Shown: positions 17,849-25,741 of the stretch, piece after piece
Numbering within the stretch: position 1 is the stretch's first letter
Layout: each line of letters starts with the position of its first letter
Assembly: GCF_000817775.3 (NCBI RefSeq)
Contig: NZ_JTHE03000009.1
Coordinates: 1 to 64,000, forward strand
Source: Lyngbya confervoides BDU141951
GTDB lineage: Bacteria; Cyanobacteriota; Cyanobacteriia; Thermosynechococcales; Thermosynechococcaceae
Length of the DNA: 64,000 nucleotides
Direction of reading: 5' to 3'
Notes under the pieces: model-generated
Databases searched by the model: none
Seen by the model: the letters and a program-made list of their open reading frames with translations, nothing else
What the model was told of the DNA's origin: nothing
Program-made: the position numbers and the translations under genes

Positions 17849-19138
17849 TTATTTGGGAACTCCGGCAGTCAGCACCTCACAGCCCTCGGCAGTCACTAAA
17901 ACATCATCTTCAATGCGAATACCAATGCCCCGCCAGTCAGGAGGAACCGGCGGTTGACCTTCCATCAGTTCGATGGTGGGACTAACGTAAAGTCCCGGTT
18001 CAATGGTGAGCAGTTGCCCCGCTTGCAGCAATCGCCATTCCCCTGAGGCCTCTTTATAGGCACCCACATCGTGGACATCCAGTCCCAGCCAGTGACTGGT
18101 GCGATGCATGTAGAAGGGCTTGTAGGCCTCTTCTTCAATCAAGGTCTCCACTTCGCCCACTAACAGACCCAGATCGACCAGGCCCTCCGTAAGAACCCGC
18201 ACTGCCTGATCATGGGGCTGATTGAAGCGGTGGCCCGGTTGAACCTGTGCGATGGCCGCCCTCTGGGCGGCCAGCACTAGTTCATAGAGCGCCTGCTGTT
18301 CGCGGCTCATGGACTGGCCCACCGCAAAGGTGCGAGTGATATCAGAATTGTAGTAACCATAGCTCGCACCAGCATCCACCAAAAGCAAGTCTCCCTCCTG
18401 CATCTGGGTATTGTTGCTGGTGTAGTGCAAGATGCAGGCATTGGCACCTGCGGCCACAATAGAGGGGTAGGCTGGCCCCATCGCCCCTTGAGCGCGAAAT
18501 ACCTTTTCCATCTCGGCCTGGATCTCGTATTCATATCGCCCAGGTTGCGTCAGCGCCTGCGCTAGGTTGTGGGCCTCCACGGCAATCTCCACCGCGGTTC
18601 GAATTTGGGATAGCTCATGATCATCTTTAATCAAGCGCTGACCATGCAGTAACGGGCCATAATCCTCCAGGGCAAGGGGGCCAGTGCCGCTGCGCTGATA
18701 GCCCGCCAACAGGGTTTGCCAATGGCGCAAGAGGGTCTCATTAAAGCTGCGATCGCGTCCCAAATGATAGTAGATTCGGTCCGCACAGGCGAGGTACTGG
18801 GGCAGATGCTCATCCAACTCTTCAATGGAGTAAACGGCATCTGCCCCAAAGCGTTCCTTGGCTAGCTCCACTCCTACGCGATAGCCCGTCCAGGTTTCCA
18901 GGATCGGGTTTTTCGGCCGCACAAACAACACAAACTGATGCGCTTCGTGGTTGCCCACTAGCAAAGCCACCGACTCTGGTTCGTCTAAGCCCGTTAAGTA
19001 GAAGAAATCACTGTCTTGACGAAAGTTATATTCGACGTCATGATGCATCACCGCCAGGGGGGCGCTGCGGATCACAACCGTCCCATGCCCGATTTTGTCC
19101 AGGAGAGTCTGACGGCGATGCCGATATAGCGCTTGCAT
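17849..19138 (-). CDS. pepP: Xaa-Pro aminopeptidase, M24B family (PepP-like)
   Basis: Dimanganese aminopeptidase of 429 residues that removes an N-terminal residue preceding proline. An N-terminal creatinase-like domain (about 1-165) contains FRQDSDFFYLTGLDEP. The pita-bread domain follows, with metal ligands in VDAGASYGYYNSDITRTF, HWLGLDVHDVG, TIEPGLYV and GIRIEDDVLVT. Length matches PepP. The gene ends 50 nt after the nblA terminator and starts just downstream of tRNA-Ser on the same strand. Confidence 0.95.
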   Translation of the reverse strand: MQALYRHRRQTLLDKIGHGTVVIRSAPLAVMHHDVEYNFRQDSDFFYLTGLDEPESVALLVGNHEAHQFVLFVRPKNPILETWTGYRVGVELAKERFGADAVYSIEELDEHLPQYLACADRIYYHLGRDRSFNETLLRHWQTLLAGYQRSGTGPLALEDYGPLLHGQRLIKDDHELSQIRTAVEIAVEAHNLAQALTQPGRYEYEIQAEMEKVFRAQGAMGPAYPSIVAAGANACILHYTSNNTQMQEGDLLLVDAGASYGYYNSDITRTFAVGQSMSREQQALYELVLAAQRAAIAQVQPGHRFNQPHDQAVRVLTEGLVDLGLLVGEVETLIEEEAYKPFYMHRTSHWLGLDVHDVGAYKEASGEWRLLQAGQLLTIEPGLYVSPTIELMEGQPPVPPDWRGIGIRIEDDVLVTAEGCEVLTAGVPK

Positions 19139-19163
19139 GGCGGTGATATTAGAAGGTGAAGAA

Positions 19164-19250
19164 CGGAGAGAGAGGGATTCGAACCCTCGTTAAGGTTGCC
19201 CCTAAACAGCATTTCCAGTGCTGCGCCTTCAACCACTCGGCCATCTCTCC
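19164..19250 (-). tRNA. tRNA-Ser(GGA)
   Basis: 87 nt on the minus strand. Acceptor arm GGAGAGA pairs with TCTCTCC, discriminator G. Anticodon loop CTGGAAA gives anticodon GGA. A long variable arm (TTTAGGGGCAACCTTAAC) is typical of class II serine tRNAs. T-arm is GAGGG TTCGAAT CCCTC. CCA is not encoded. Confidence 0.97.
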
Positions 19251-19385
19251 AGGGCGTAAATCGAATCAGCGCTTTTCTGACAAGCAAAAAATGACTGCTG
19301 AACGGACGCTCGTTGCGCCTTACAATTAGGCTATGTTAACAGAAGCCGGACCGCTAAGGAAATAGTTTTTACGAAAGACGCTGGC

Positions 19386-19754
19386 ATGAACTCAAGCTAT
19401 CAAATTCAAATTTATGATCGCCGCCGCGATCAAAGGTATCAATTTACAGCAGACAGCGATCGCTACATCTTAGAAAGCGCAGAAGCGCAGGGCATTCAGC
19501 TCCCCTTCTCCTGTCGAAATGGCGCCTGTACCACCTGCGCGGTTCGGGTGTCCTCTGGCCATTTACACCAGCCAGAGGCCATGGGCCTTTCTCCCCACCT
19601 CCAGCGTCAGGGCTACGCGCTGCTCTGTGTCAGCTATCCTGAATCCAACCTTGTGGCCGAAACCCAGGACGAGGACGAAGTGTACGAACTTCAATTTGGA
19701 CAATATTTTGGCAAAGGCAGGGTGCGCCAAGGGCTTCCCCTCGACGAAGACTAA
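19386..19754 (+). CDS. Plant-type [2Fe-2S] ferredoxin with C-terminal extension (FdC2-like)
   Basis: 122 residues, longer than the 97-99 of photosynthetic PetF. PFSCRNGACTTC provides three cluster Cys and LLCVSYP the fourth, so the cluster should form. Unlike PetF, the loop lacks the usual AGSCSSC sequence. About 25 extra residues after the core (VYELQFGQYFGKGRVRQG) resemble the extension of FdC2 ferredoxins of plants and cyanobacteria; that assignment is from memory. Such proteins are low-potential electron carriers with specialised partners. It starts at ATG 19386 and the next gene begins 49 nt after its stop. Confidence 0.88.
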   Translation: MNSSYQIQIYDRRRDQRYQFTADSDRYILESAEAQGIQLPFSCRNGACTTCAVRVSSGHLHQPEAMGLSPHLQRQGYALLCVSYPESNLVAETQDEDEVYELQFGQYFGKGRVRQGLPLDED

Positions 19755-19802
19755 GCTCCCACGAGAAGGCCAAATCCCAGCCTCTGATCCTCAAGAACCG
19801 CC

Positions 19803-20633
19803 ATGACCGATTCATACCCCCAATTCCTTGATATTGCCTCCGAAGCCGCCTTAACCGGGGGCAGTATTCTAGAGCAATACTGGGGTAATCTCACCACCGT
19901 GCGCGAAAAGGGTCGACCGGGAGATCTCGTGACGGAGGCCGATGCCGCCGCTGAGAGAGAAATCCTCAACGTTATCCAGCGGCATTTTCCCAATCACGGT
20001 ATTCTCGCCGAGGAATCTGGACAAGGGGGCCAGGTCGACAGCCGTTATCTCTGGACCATCGATCCGCTGGATGGCACCACCAACTATGCCCATCAGTACC
20101 CATTTTCTGCAGTATCAGTGGCCCTTTTAATTGATCAAGTTCCCAGGGTAGGGGTCGTCTATGTTCCCTTTCATCGGGAACTGTTTCGCGCCGCCACCGG
20201 TCTTGGGGCTACCCTCAATCGGCAACCCATTCACGTCTCTAACACCTCCACCCTCGCCCAGAGCTTGCTGGTGACCGGCTTTGCCTACGACCGACGCGAA
20301 ACAGCAGATAACAATTATGCTGAGTTCTGTCAGTTTACGCACCTGACCCAGGGAGTGCGCCGGGGAGGGTCAGCCTCCATTGATTTGGCCTATGTAGCCT
20401 GCGGGCGCCTTGACGGCTATTGGGAACGCGGCTTGTCCCCGTGGGATCTGGCCGCGGGCGTGGTCATTGTTCAGGAGGCGGGGGGCCAGGTCACGGCCTA
20501 TGACCAGAGCCCCTTTGATTTAGCCTCCGGTCGGATTTTAGCGAGTAATGGGCGGCTGCATCGCGCCATGAGTCAGGTCCTCAGCCGCGTTAAGCCCTTG
20601 GATTTAGACTCCATAACGCTACCCGATTCATGA
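19803..20633 (+). CDS. Inositol monophosphatase family protein
   Basis: 276-residue Li-sensitive Mg-dependent phosphatase family member. EKGRPGDLVTEADAAAE, GILAEESG and LWTIDPLDGTTNYAHQ are the metal-binding blocks, and WERGLSPWDLAAGVVIVQEAGG is the C-terminal signature. Cyanobacterial members can act on inositol phosphates, histidinol phosphate or other sugar phosphates. Two his genes lie 1.3 kb downstream, which makes a histidinol-phosphatase role worth testing, but the sequence does not decide it. It follows the ferredoxin gene by 49 nt. Confidence 0.93.
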   Translation: MTDSYPQFLDIASEAALTGGSILEQYWGNLTTVREKGRPGDLVTEADAAAEREILNVIQRHFPNHGILAEESGQGGQVDSRYLWTIDPLDGTTNYAHQYPFSAVSVALLIDQVPRVGVVYVPFHRELFRAATGLGATLNRQPIHVSNTSTLAQSLLVTGFAYDRRETADNNYAEFCQFTHLTQGVRRGGSASIDLAYVACGRLDGYWERGLSPWDLAAGVVIVQEAGGQVTAYDQSPFDLASGRILASNGRLHRAMSQVLSRVKPLDLDSITLPDS

Positions 20634-20853
20634 CCTCTCCGGGGAGCATGACGCCAGGGGAGATCAGCGCCAGGGAAGACTCCAGATGCCGCTACTAGAT
20701 TTCCAACTCAAGGATTGACAAAATAGGCGTTAAAATGGCAGGAGCATTTTTCGTCCTCATAACATTCGATTCTCAAGCTTTCCCGATTGATTGCCAAATT
20801 GGGACTGCTCGGGGAATCCTTGATTAAAAAGCTTTGTATCCAGTTTCATTGTT

Positions 20854-20906
20854 TTACAAAACTATCCGCCTTACAAAACCATCCGTTCAGTAAAAATCAG
20901 TAAACG
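20854..20906. repeat. Two adjacent short tandem duplications before the J-domain gene
   Basis: A 17-bp unit TTACAAAACTATCCGCC (20854-20870) is followed by TTACAAAACCATCCGTT (20871-20887), 14 of 17 matching. Immediately after it, TCAGTAAAAA (20887-20896) is repeated as TCAGTAAACG (20897-20906). The pair ends 4 nt before the ATG at 20910. Confidence 0.8.
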
Positions 20907-20909
20907 CGA

Positions 20910-21902
20910 ATGCCACCCAAAGAACTCAAGCTAAGTCGGGGACTGTCCTCCTTTGATTGTCAGGATCACTTTGCAATTTTAGGAGTTCCTCTCGGCGCTG
21001 ATGGAAAAGTCATTCGCAAACGATATCTCAAGATTGCGCGCCGACTCCATCCAGATAGCGCGGATCTAAGCATTAATCGAGATCAAGCCAGCATGGTGCT
21101 ATCGCGGCTGGTCAATCCGGCCTACGAATTTCTATCTCAAGACAAAAACCTGGAGGAATATTTCCTGCTGCTTAGGCTGGTGGGTCAGCGATCTGCCCAA
21201 AATCGAGCCAAAGTCAGTCCTGTGTCCGAAGCTGCCCTTACCTTGCTGAGGGCTCCGGAGATCGACCCCTCCTATCAAGCCGCAGTCGAGGCGCTATCCC
21301 ATCGTCAGCTTGAGTCGTTCGAGAACTATCTTGCAATTACTGAAGATTTAAGCGAACTGAATCTGGTTTACTTGATGCGGCGGGAAGAACCCGCTCGAGA
21401 GCCATCCAAACCTTCTCCGGCTCCTCCAGTTCGTCCCAAAGTGGTGCCGCCACCGCCCCCAGAAGATCGTGCCGTCGTTAGCAAAACCGATGTCCCGGTG
21501 CAGCATCAGCCACCACCGGAGGAAATGCTAGAGGTTAATATTGCGCTGATTGAGCAATATTGTCGCCGCGCCGAAGAGTTAATTCGCAAAGCCTGCTACG
21601 TGGAAGCGGTGCGTGAACTGCGGGAAGTGGTGGAAGGCAATAACCCCATTGACCCCACCAATGGAAAGGTTTTAACCCTAATCGGGGATGTCTATCGTCA
21701 GCATCTCAATACCCCAGCCATGGCGCGCGCTTACTACACCAAAGCGTTAAAATCCGATCCCAATAACAAGGAGGCCCGTGCGGGCCTGAACGAGATTCAA
21801 AAGGTGCGTCCGGCTAAGTCCACCCCGAGCAAGGCAAAGCCATCCCAGACCTCATCGGGAAAGAAGTTCAGTTTGTTTGGTTTTCTATCGCGCAACAAAT
21901 AA
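20910..21902 (+). CDS. J-domain protein with C-terminal TPR-like region
   Basis: 330 residues. Residues about 15-85 form a J domain: DHFAILGVPLGADGKVIRKRYLKI, then RRLHPDSAD with the HPD motif that stimulates Hsp70 ATPase. A middle helix-rich part is followed by a Pro-rich linker (about 165-205). A TPR-like pair spans about 212-305 (CYVEAVRELREVV, MARAYYTKALKSDPNNKEAR). The end is Lys/Ser-rich. A free-standing Hsp70-like gene lies 4 kb away (25742); a partnership is only a suggestion. hisZ starts 10 nt after the stop. Confidence 0.85.
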   Translation: MPPKELKLSRGLSSFDCQDHFAILGVPLGADGKVIRKRYLKIARRLHPDSADLSINRDQASMVLSRLVNPAYEFLSQDKNLEEYFLLLRLVGQRSAQNRAKVSPVSEAALTLLRAPEIDPSYQAAVEALSHRQLESFENYLAITEDLSELNLVYLMRREEPAREPSKPSPAPPVRPKVVPPPPPEDRAVVSKTDVPVQHQPPPEEMLEVNIALIEQYCRRAEELIRKACYVEAVRELREVVEGNNPIDPTNGKVLTLIGDVYRQHLNTPAMARAYYTKALKSDPNNKEARAGLNEIQKVRPAKSTPSKAKPSQTSSGKKFSLFGFLSRNK

Positions 21903-21911
21903 TCTCCATTC

Positions 21912-23108
21912 ATGATGTATCAATTGCCCGCGGGAGCACGAGATCTTCTGCCCCTAGACGTTGCCCAAAAACGATGGATTGAAGATCGCCTACGGGACGT
22001 CTTTAAGGCCTGGGGGTATCACCGGATCATTACCCCCACGCTGGAGCGTATGGAAACCTTAACGGCAGGGGGCGCGGTCAAACCGGAATCCGTCATTCAA
22101 GTTTGGGATGCCGAGGAAGGCGTGTATTTGGGGCTCCGTCCAGAGTTGACCGCTTCTATTGCCCGAGCGGCAGTGACTCGAATGTCTGGGGTTACCTACC
22201 CACAGCGGCTTTACTACGTTGCCAATATTTTTCGGCGCCAGCCCGTAGGCAACGCCACCGGGCAGCATGAGTTTTTCCAGGCGGGGCTGGAACTCCTGGG
22301 CAGCCCCGGTCTGTTGGCTAACGCAGAGGTGTTAATGCTTTTGGGCGAGAGCCTGCAGCAGTTAGGGCTTGACCGCTGGCATTTGGTACTCGGGGATGCC
22401 CGATTAACGCGATCGCTCCTAGACAGCTTTCCGATCACCCAGCGACAGGGCGTTCGCGAAGCGATGGCCACCTTGAACGAGATTGCCCTTAAGGATTTGC
22501 CTCTGGATTCTGAACAGCAGGCGCGGGCTTTGGCGATGATGAATTTACGGGGCAGTCCAGAGCAGGTTCTAGGAGAGCTGCATCAATGGCCCCTAGATGA
22601 GACCCAGGCAGCCATTGTCCACAACCTGGAGGCATTAATTGCTCTGGTTACCAATCACGCCCAGGTGACCCTGGACTTGAGTTTACTCCAAACCTACGAC
22701 TACTACACAGGCATTGTGTTCGATGTGGTGAGTGAAAATGGTCAGAAGGTTTTGGCCCAAGGTGGACGCTACGACGAATTACTCAGCTCCTACCACCCTG
22801 AGGGTAAAACCATCCCCGGCATTGGGTTTTCCATGAATATTCAAGAGATCCACCACATCTTGCAAACTAAAGCCGTTCTACCGACGCAAATTCGCAAAAG
22901 CCACGTTCTGGTGGTTCCTGAAACCCCCGCTGCTACCCACTGGGTATTTCAACAGGCGGCTCAGCTTCGCAGCGCTCAACAGCGAGTGGAGATTGAGCTC
23001 ATGGCGCGATCGCCCCAGGACTCCCTGGCCTATGCCAAGGCGCGCGAGATTGGCAAAATTGCTTGGGTGAATGACCAAGGCTCTGTCAAAATTGAAACGC
23101 TTGAGTAA
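21912..23108 (+). CDS. hisZ: ATP phosphoribosyltransferase regulatory subunit HisZ
   Basis: Catalytically inactive class II histidyl-tRNA-synthetase paralogue required by short HisG. 398 residues. LPAGARDLLPLDVAQ, LRPELTASIARAA, ANIFRRQPVGNATGQHEFFQAG and YDYYTGIVFDVV are aaRS-core-like motifs, but the C-terminal anticodon-binding domain is reduced. Two ATGs open the frame (21912 and 21915). hisG follows after 26 nt, so the two subunits are co-transcribed. Confidence 0.95.
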   Translation: MMYQLPAGARDLLPLDVAQKRWIEDRLRDVFKAWGYHRIITPTLERMETLTAGGAVKPESVIQVWDAEEGVYLGLRPELTASIARAAVTRMSGVTYPQRLYYVANIFRRQPVGNATGQHEFFQAGLELLGSPGLLANAEVLMLLGESLQQLGLDRWHLVLGDARLTRSLLDSFPITQRQGVREAMATLNEIALKDLPLDSEQQARALAMMNLRGSPEQVLGELHQWPLDETQAAIVHNLEALIALVTNHAQVTLDLSLLQTYDYYTGIVFDVVSENGQKVLAQGGRYDELLSSYHPEGKTIPGIGFSMNIQEIHHILQTKAVLPTQIRKSHVLVVPETPAATHWVFQQAAQLRSAQQRVEIELMARSPQDSLAYAKAREIGKIAWVNDQGSVKIETLE

Positions 23109-23134
23109 TTTTCTAGACTGAGTTCTACGTCATT

Positions 23135-23797
23135 ATGCTGACCGTTGCGCTGCCCAAGGGGGCTTTACTCCAGGAGAGTATTGAGCTATTTCAATCCATT
23201 GGGCTAGACTTTAGCGCCTTTTTAGCGCCGGGAAATCGTCAGCTTCAGATTGCCGATCCCACGGGTCAGGCGCAGGGGCTACTGGTTCGGGCCCAGGATG
23301 TTCCTGTCTACGTGGAGTATGGTCAGGCCCAGCTTGGGATTGTGGGCTACGACGTGCTCCGGGAGAAACAGCCCAACGTGGCCCAGCTAGTGGACCTACA
23401 GTTTGGCTACTGCCGCATGTCGGTGGCGGTCCCCCAAAACAGTGCCTACCGATCCGCGCGTCAGCTGCCCCCCCACAGCCGCGTAGCCTCCAAGTTTGTG
23501 CATTGCGCCCATGACTATTTCTATGGGCAACTGGATTTGCCCGTTGAGATTATTACCCTCTACGGTTCGGTCGAACTAGGACCCATTACCGGAATGTCGG
23601 AGGCCATTGTCGATCTCGTGTCCTCCGGAAGGACACTGAAGGAAAATGGTTTGGTGGAACTGGAGGTGCTCTACGAAAGTACAGCTCGGCTGGTGGCCCA
23701 CCCCTTGAGCTATCGTCTGGATATTGACAGCACCCGCCAGTGGGTCCAGTCTGTTAAGGCGCAGCTGGGACAAACAGAGTCGTTAGAGCAAGGTTGA
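23135..23797 (+). CDS. hisG: ATP phosphoribosyltransferase catalytic subunit, short form (HisG)
   Basis: First step of histidine biosynthesis, from ATP and PRPP. At 220 residues it lacks the C-terminal regulatory domain of long HisG and needs HisZ, encoded directly upstream. [33 protein letters not shown] and [17 protein letters not shown] are the family blocks; the last contains the PRPP loop. Confidence 0.96.
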   Translation: MLTVALPKGALLQESIELFQSIGLDFSAFLAPGNRQLQIADPTGQAQGLLVRAQDVPVYVEYGQAQLGIVGYDVLREKQPNVAQLVDLQFGYCRMSVAVPQNSAYRSARQLPPHSRVASKFVHCAHDYFYGQLDLPVEIITLYGSVELGPITGMSEAIVDLVSSGRTLKENGLVELEVLYESTARLVAHPLSYRLDIDSTRQWVQSVKAQLGQTESLEQG

Positions 23798-23900
23798 GGG
23801 GAGAAAGGGGGACATCGACCATCCCTTATCATCGGTTTAATGGCATCGATGAGATCAATCTGTCACAGACAACCAGGGACGTCTCACGGCACAGGATCAA

Positions 23901-23971
23901 AGCGGGCGGGGGGAATCGAACCCCCATCATCAGCTTGGAAGGCTGAGGTTTTACCACTAAACTACGCCCGC
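23901..23971 (-). tRNA. tRNA-Gly(TCC)
   Basis: 71 nt, minus strand. Acceptor GCGGGCG pairs with CGCCCGC, discriminator T. The anticodon loop CTTCCAA gives anticodon TCC. T-arm is GGGGG TTCGATT CCCCC. CCA is not encoded. The flanking spacers (23798-23900 and 23972-24199) hold no other feature I can support. Confidence 0.97.
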
Positions 23972-24199
23972 CTGAGGCGATAATTAACCTAACACAGAAT
24001 GGCCTGAGATCAAACACCTTCGCTGGCGATCCCAGGGGAGGACCAGGGCAAAAGTTCAAAATGATTACAGATTTTGGAACCGCATCCGGGCAATAAATTG
24101 GTCAGAATGGGTGAGGAGGCTCCTCCCCCCTTGATCGAGATCGGTGCAGGCTTCGAGGAGTGTCCGATACAGCCATTTTCCTAGAAAGCGGAGTTTAAT

Positions 24200-24430
24200 A
24201 TGGTTTCAGCTGTTGATCAAGAGGCTCTATCCCTAGCCATTGAAGATGCCCATTCAGTTTGCTCGCTGGAAGGCCACACCTCTCCCGCCTGTGCGGCGCG
24301 GTGGGACATCGTAGAAGAGTTACAGGCAGCGCTGGCCCACCATCGTGTCCAGCATCCCCAGGTAAGCAGCCTCGATCGCTTTTGTGAAGCGCACCCAGAA
24401 GCTCAGGAATGTCGAATGTATGACGTTTAG
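24200..24430 (+). CDS. CP12 Calvin-cycle regulator
   Basis: 76-residue, mostly disordered redox switch. In its oxidised form it binds GAPDH and phosphoribulokinase into an inactive complex. Two Cys pairs are present: Cys21/Cys31 (CSLEGHTSPAC) and Cys62/Cys71 (CEAHPEAQEC). The core WDIVEELQAA is conserved. The C-terminus is CRMYDV where many CP12 end CRVYED, close enough for the tail to enter the GAPDH active site. ATG 24200. A strong terminator follows. The class II FBPase/SBPase gene is 3.2 kb downstream. Confidence 0.95.
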   Translation: MVSAVDQEALSLAIEDAHSVCSLEGHTSPACAARWDIVEELQAALAHHRVQHPQVSSLDRFCEAHPEAQECRMYDV

Positions 24431-24517
24431 CCGCCTCTAGGAATGGTGCTCTTCGGCTCAGCACCTCCCCTCCCGGCAAGCCCGGAGAAGGTTGCCAATT
24501 CAACGAGATTCTCGTGC

Positions 24518-24551
24518 AGCGATCGCCAATCTAAGGGCGATCGCTTTTTTT
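24518..24551 (+). terminator. Rho-independent terminator built from two HIP1 palindromes
   Basis: AGCGATCGCC (24518-24527) pairs perfectly with GGCGATCGCT (24536-24545) across an 8-nt loop, followed by seven T. Each arm is one HIP1 octamer with flanks. It lies 88 nt after cp12. Confidence 0.92.
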
Positions 24552-24664
24552 GTCCTTCCCCTCCTGGAAAGGTCGCCCTCACCCCTGCCCCCCTTAGGAC
24601 TCGCCTAAGTTTGAACGCTCTGATGCCAAGTCCCCCAGATTGGTGAACCCTAGCAACAGCATTT

Positions 24665-24712
24665 TGAAGTTCTCAAGCCCTGAAGTTCTCAAGTCTTAAA
24701 GTTTCCAAGCAT
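24665..24712. repeat. Three 16-bp units before the gene at 24715
   Basis: TGAAGTTCTCAAGCCC (24665-24680), TGAAGTTCTCAAGTCT (24681-24696) and a decayed TAAAGTTTCCAAGCAT (24697-24712). Copies 1 and 2 agree at 14 of 16 positions and copies 1 and 3 at 11 of 16. The array stops 2 nt before the ATG. Confidence 0.85.
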
Positions 24713-24714
24713 CC

Positions 24715-25179
24715 ATGGGACTAAATCCTAAACGCACCCCCGCCTGTCCCCGATGGGTCAACTTCAACAGAACAGCTAGGGGGGTCTGGCTACTGCGGCT
24801 GATCTGTCTTTGGGGGCTAGGATGGCTGATGATGGCCTACCAAATGTCCTGGCTAGGCTGGACGGGCACCGTTATTTGTCTGGTTCACCTGGCAAGGGCA
24901 GGCCCAGCCGCCATACCGCTGGTCAACGCCTGGATTACAGGCGTCATTGGAGTGGCAGCCTATACCTATGCCCAACCTGTCCACGTCCACTGGCAGCATG
25001 GGTATGTGTGGGCCGCATCCCTACTAGGCCTTTGGAGCATGGCCCTAGTCACGATGGTCCTCCTGGCCCAGGCCCCAAAACAGTGGCGCAGCCGACCGGC
25101 GGGAAGCCTCCTGGCGGGGATCTACAGCCTCAATGTTGGTTTAGGAGCTTGGGGCTACTGGCTGAGAATTGTTTCTTAG
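24715..25179 (+). CDS. Hypothetical polytopic membrane protein
   Basis: 154 residues with about four or five hydrophobic helices: WLLRLICLWGLGWLMMAY, WTGTVICLVHLARAG, WITGVIGVAAYTY, AASLLGLWSMALVTMVLLA and GIYSLNVGLGAWGYW. The N-terminus is basic with KRTPACPRW. No family recognised. A 169-codon frame overlaps in another phase (24810-25319), but its Pro/Arg/Gly-rich product looks like a shadow. The gene at 25229 starts 49 nt after the stop. Confidence 0.6.
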   Translation: MGLNPKRTPACPRWVNFNRTARGVWLLRLICLWGLGWLMMAYQMSWLGWTGTVICLVHLARAGPAAIPLVNAWITGVIGVAAYTYAQPVHVHWQHGYVWAASLLGLWSMALVTMVLLAQAPKQWRSRPAGSLLAGIYSLNVGLGAWGYWLRIVS

Positions 25180-25228
25180 GGTGGAAGGAAGGGATTCCTA
25201 AGCATAGGGTCGTTAGCAGTATCCGCCT

Positions 25229-25645
25229 ATGGAGTTCCAACCCGCTCCCCCCCGTCTTCGTCGGCAGATTGCCGAGCGCTATCTGGCCCAGATGCCAGAG
25301 GACATTCGGGGAAGCTTGACAGTGGCACAGCTTCGAGCCGTGCGCATCTTACTGGAAAAATCAATTTCTCCGCCCAAGCCTCAGCCAAAGATCGTGGACT
25401 TAAGGTTTCAGGTGGACTTATTTTTAGCCCGCTACTATCTGGTAATCATGGTCGGACCAGAACGGCGGCGCTTTCAGCGGCCCGAGACGGGGAGCCCCGC
25501 CAGTCGCATGGGTAATGTCATCGCCGCTCTGATGCTACTGTTGGGCTTAAATTTAATGGTGTCCGCTGGAATTCTATTGGCCCTCTACTTGCTCAAGTCC
25601 ACCTTGGGCCTGGATTTTTTTCCCGGCCACCTCGGACAGCAGTAA
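25229..25645 (+). CDS. Hypothetical protein with C-terminal TM helix
   Basis: 138 residues. The N-terminal half is soluble and basic (RRQIAERYLAQMPEDIRGSL). A middle strand-rich part follows (IVDLRFQVDLFLARYYLVIMVG), then ERRRFQRP. The C-terminal third is a long hydrophobic segment (NVIAALMLLLGLNLMVSAGILLALYLL written as two parts, about 95-125) that should span the membrane. The pattern resembles conserved cyanobacterial proteins of unknown function, but I cannot name the family. Confidence 0.7.
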   Translation: MEFQPAPPRLRRQIAERYLAQMPEDIRGSLTVAQLRAVRILLEKSISPPKPQPKIVDLRFQVDLFLARYYLVIMVGPERRRFQRPETGSPASRMGNVIAALMLLLGLNLMVSAGILLALYLLKSTLGLDFFPGHLGQQ

Positions 25646-25678
25646 GGGGGCTGGAGGATCTCCTTGCCTTTCTAGAGA

Positions 25679-25702
25679 GGAAATATGGCTGGAAATATTG
25701 CT
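25679..25702. repeat. 12-bp tandem duplication before the Hsp70-like gene
   Basis: GGAAATATGGCT (25679-25690) followed by GGAAATATTGCT (25691-25702), 11 of 12 identical. Confidence 0.75.
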
Positions 25703-25741
25703 AAGGTTAGGGGTGTCCTGCTGGTTTAAGACGCAACGAGA

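Noticed and set aside
24443-24646. 67-codon frame after cp12
   Set aside because: It runs straight through the cp12 terminator and T-run.
24810-25319. 169-codon frame in another phase over the membrane protein gene at 24715
   Set aside because: Pro/Arg/Gly-rich, no membrane helices, and it runs past the start of the next gene. The 24715 frame gives clean hydrophobic helices.
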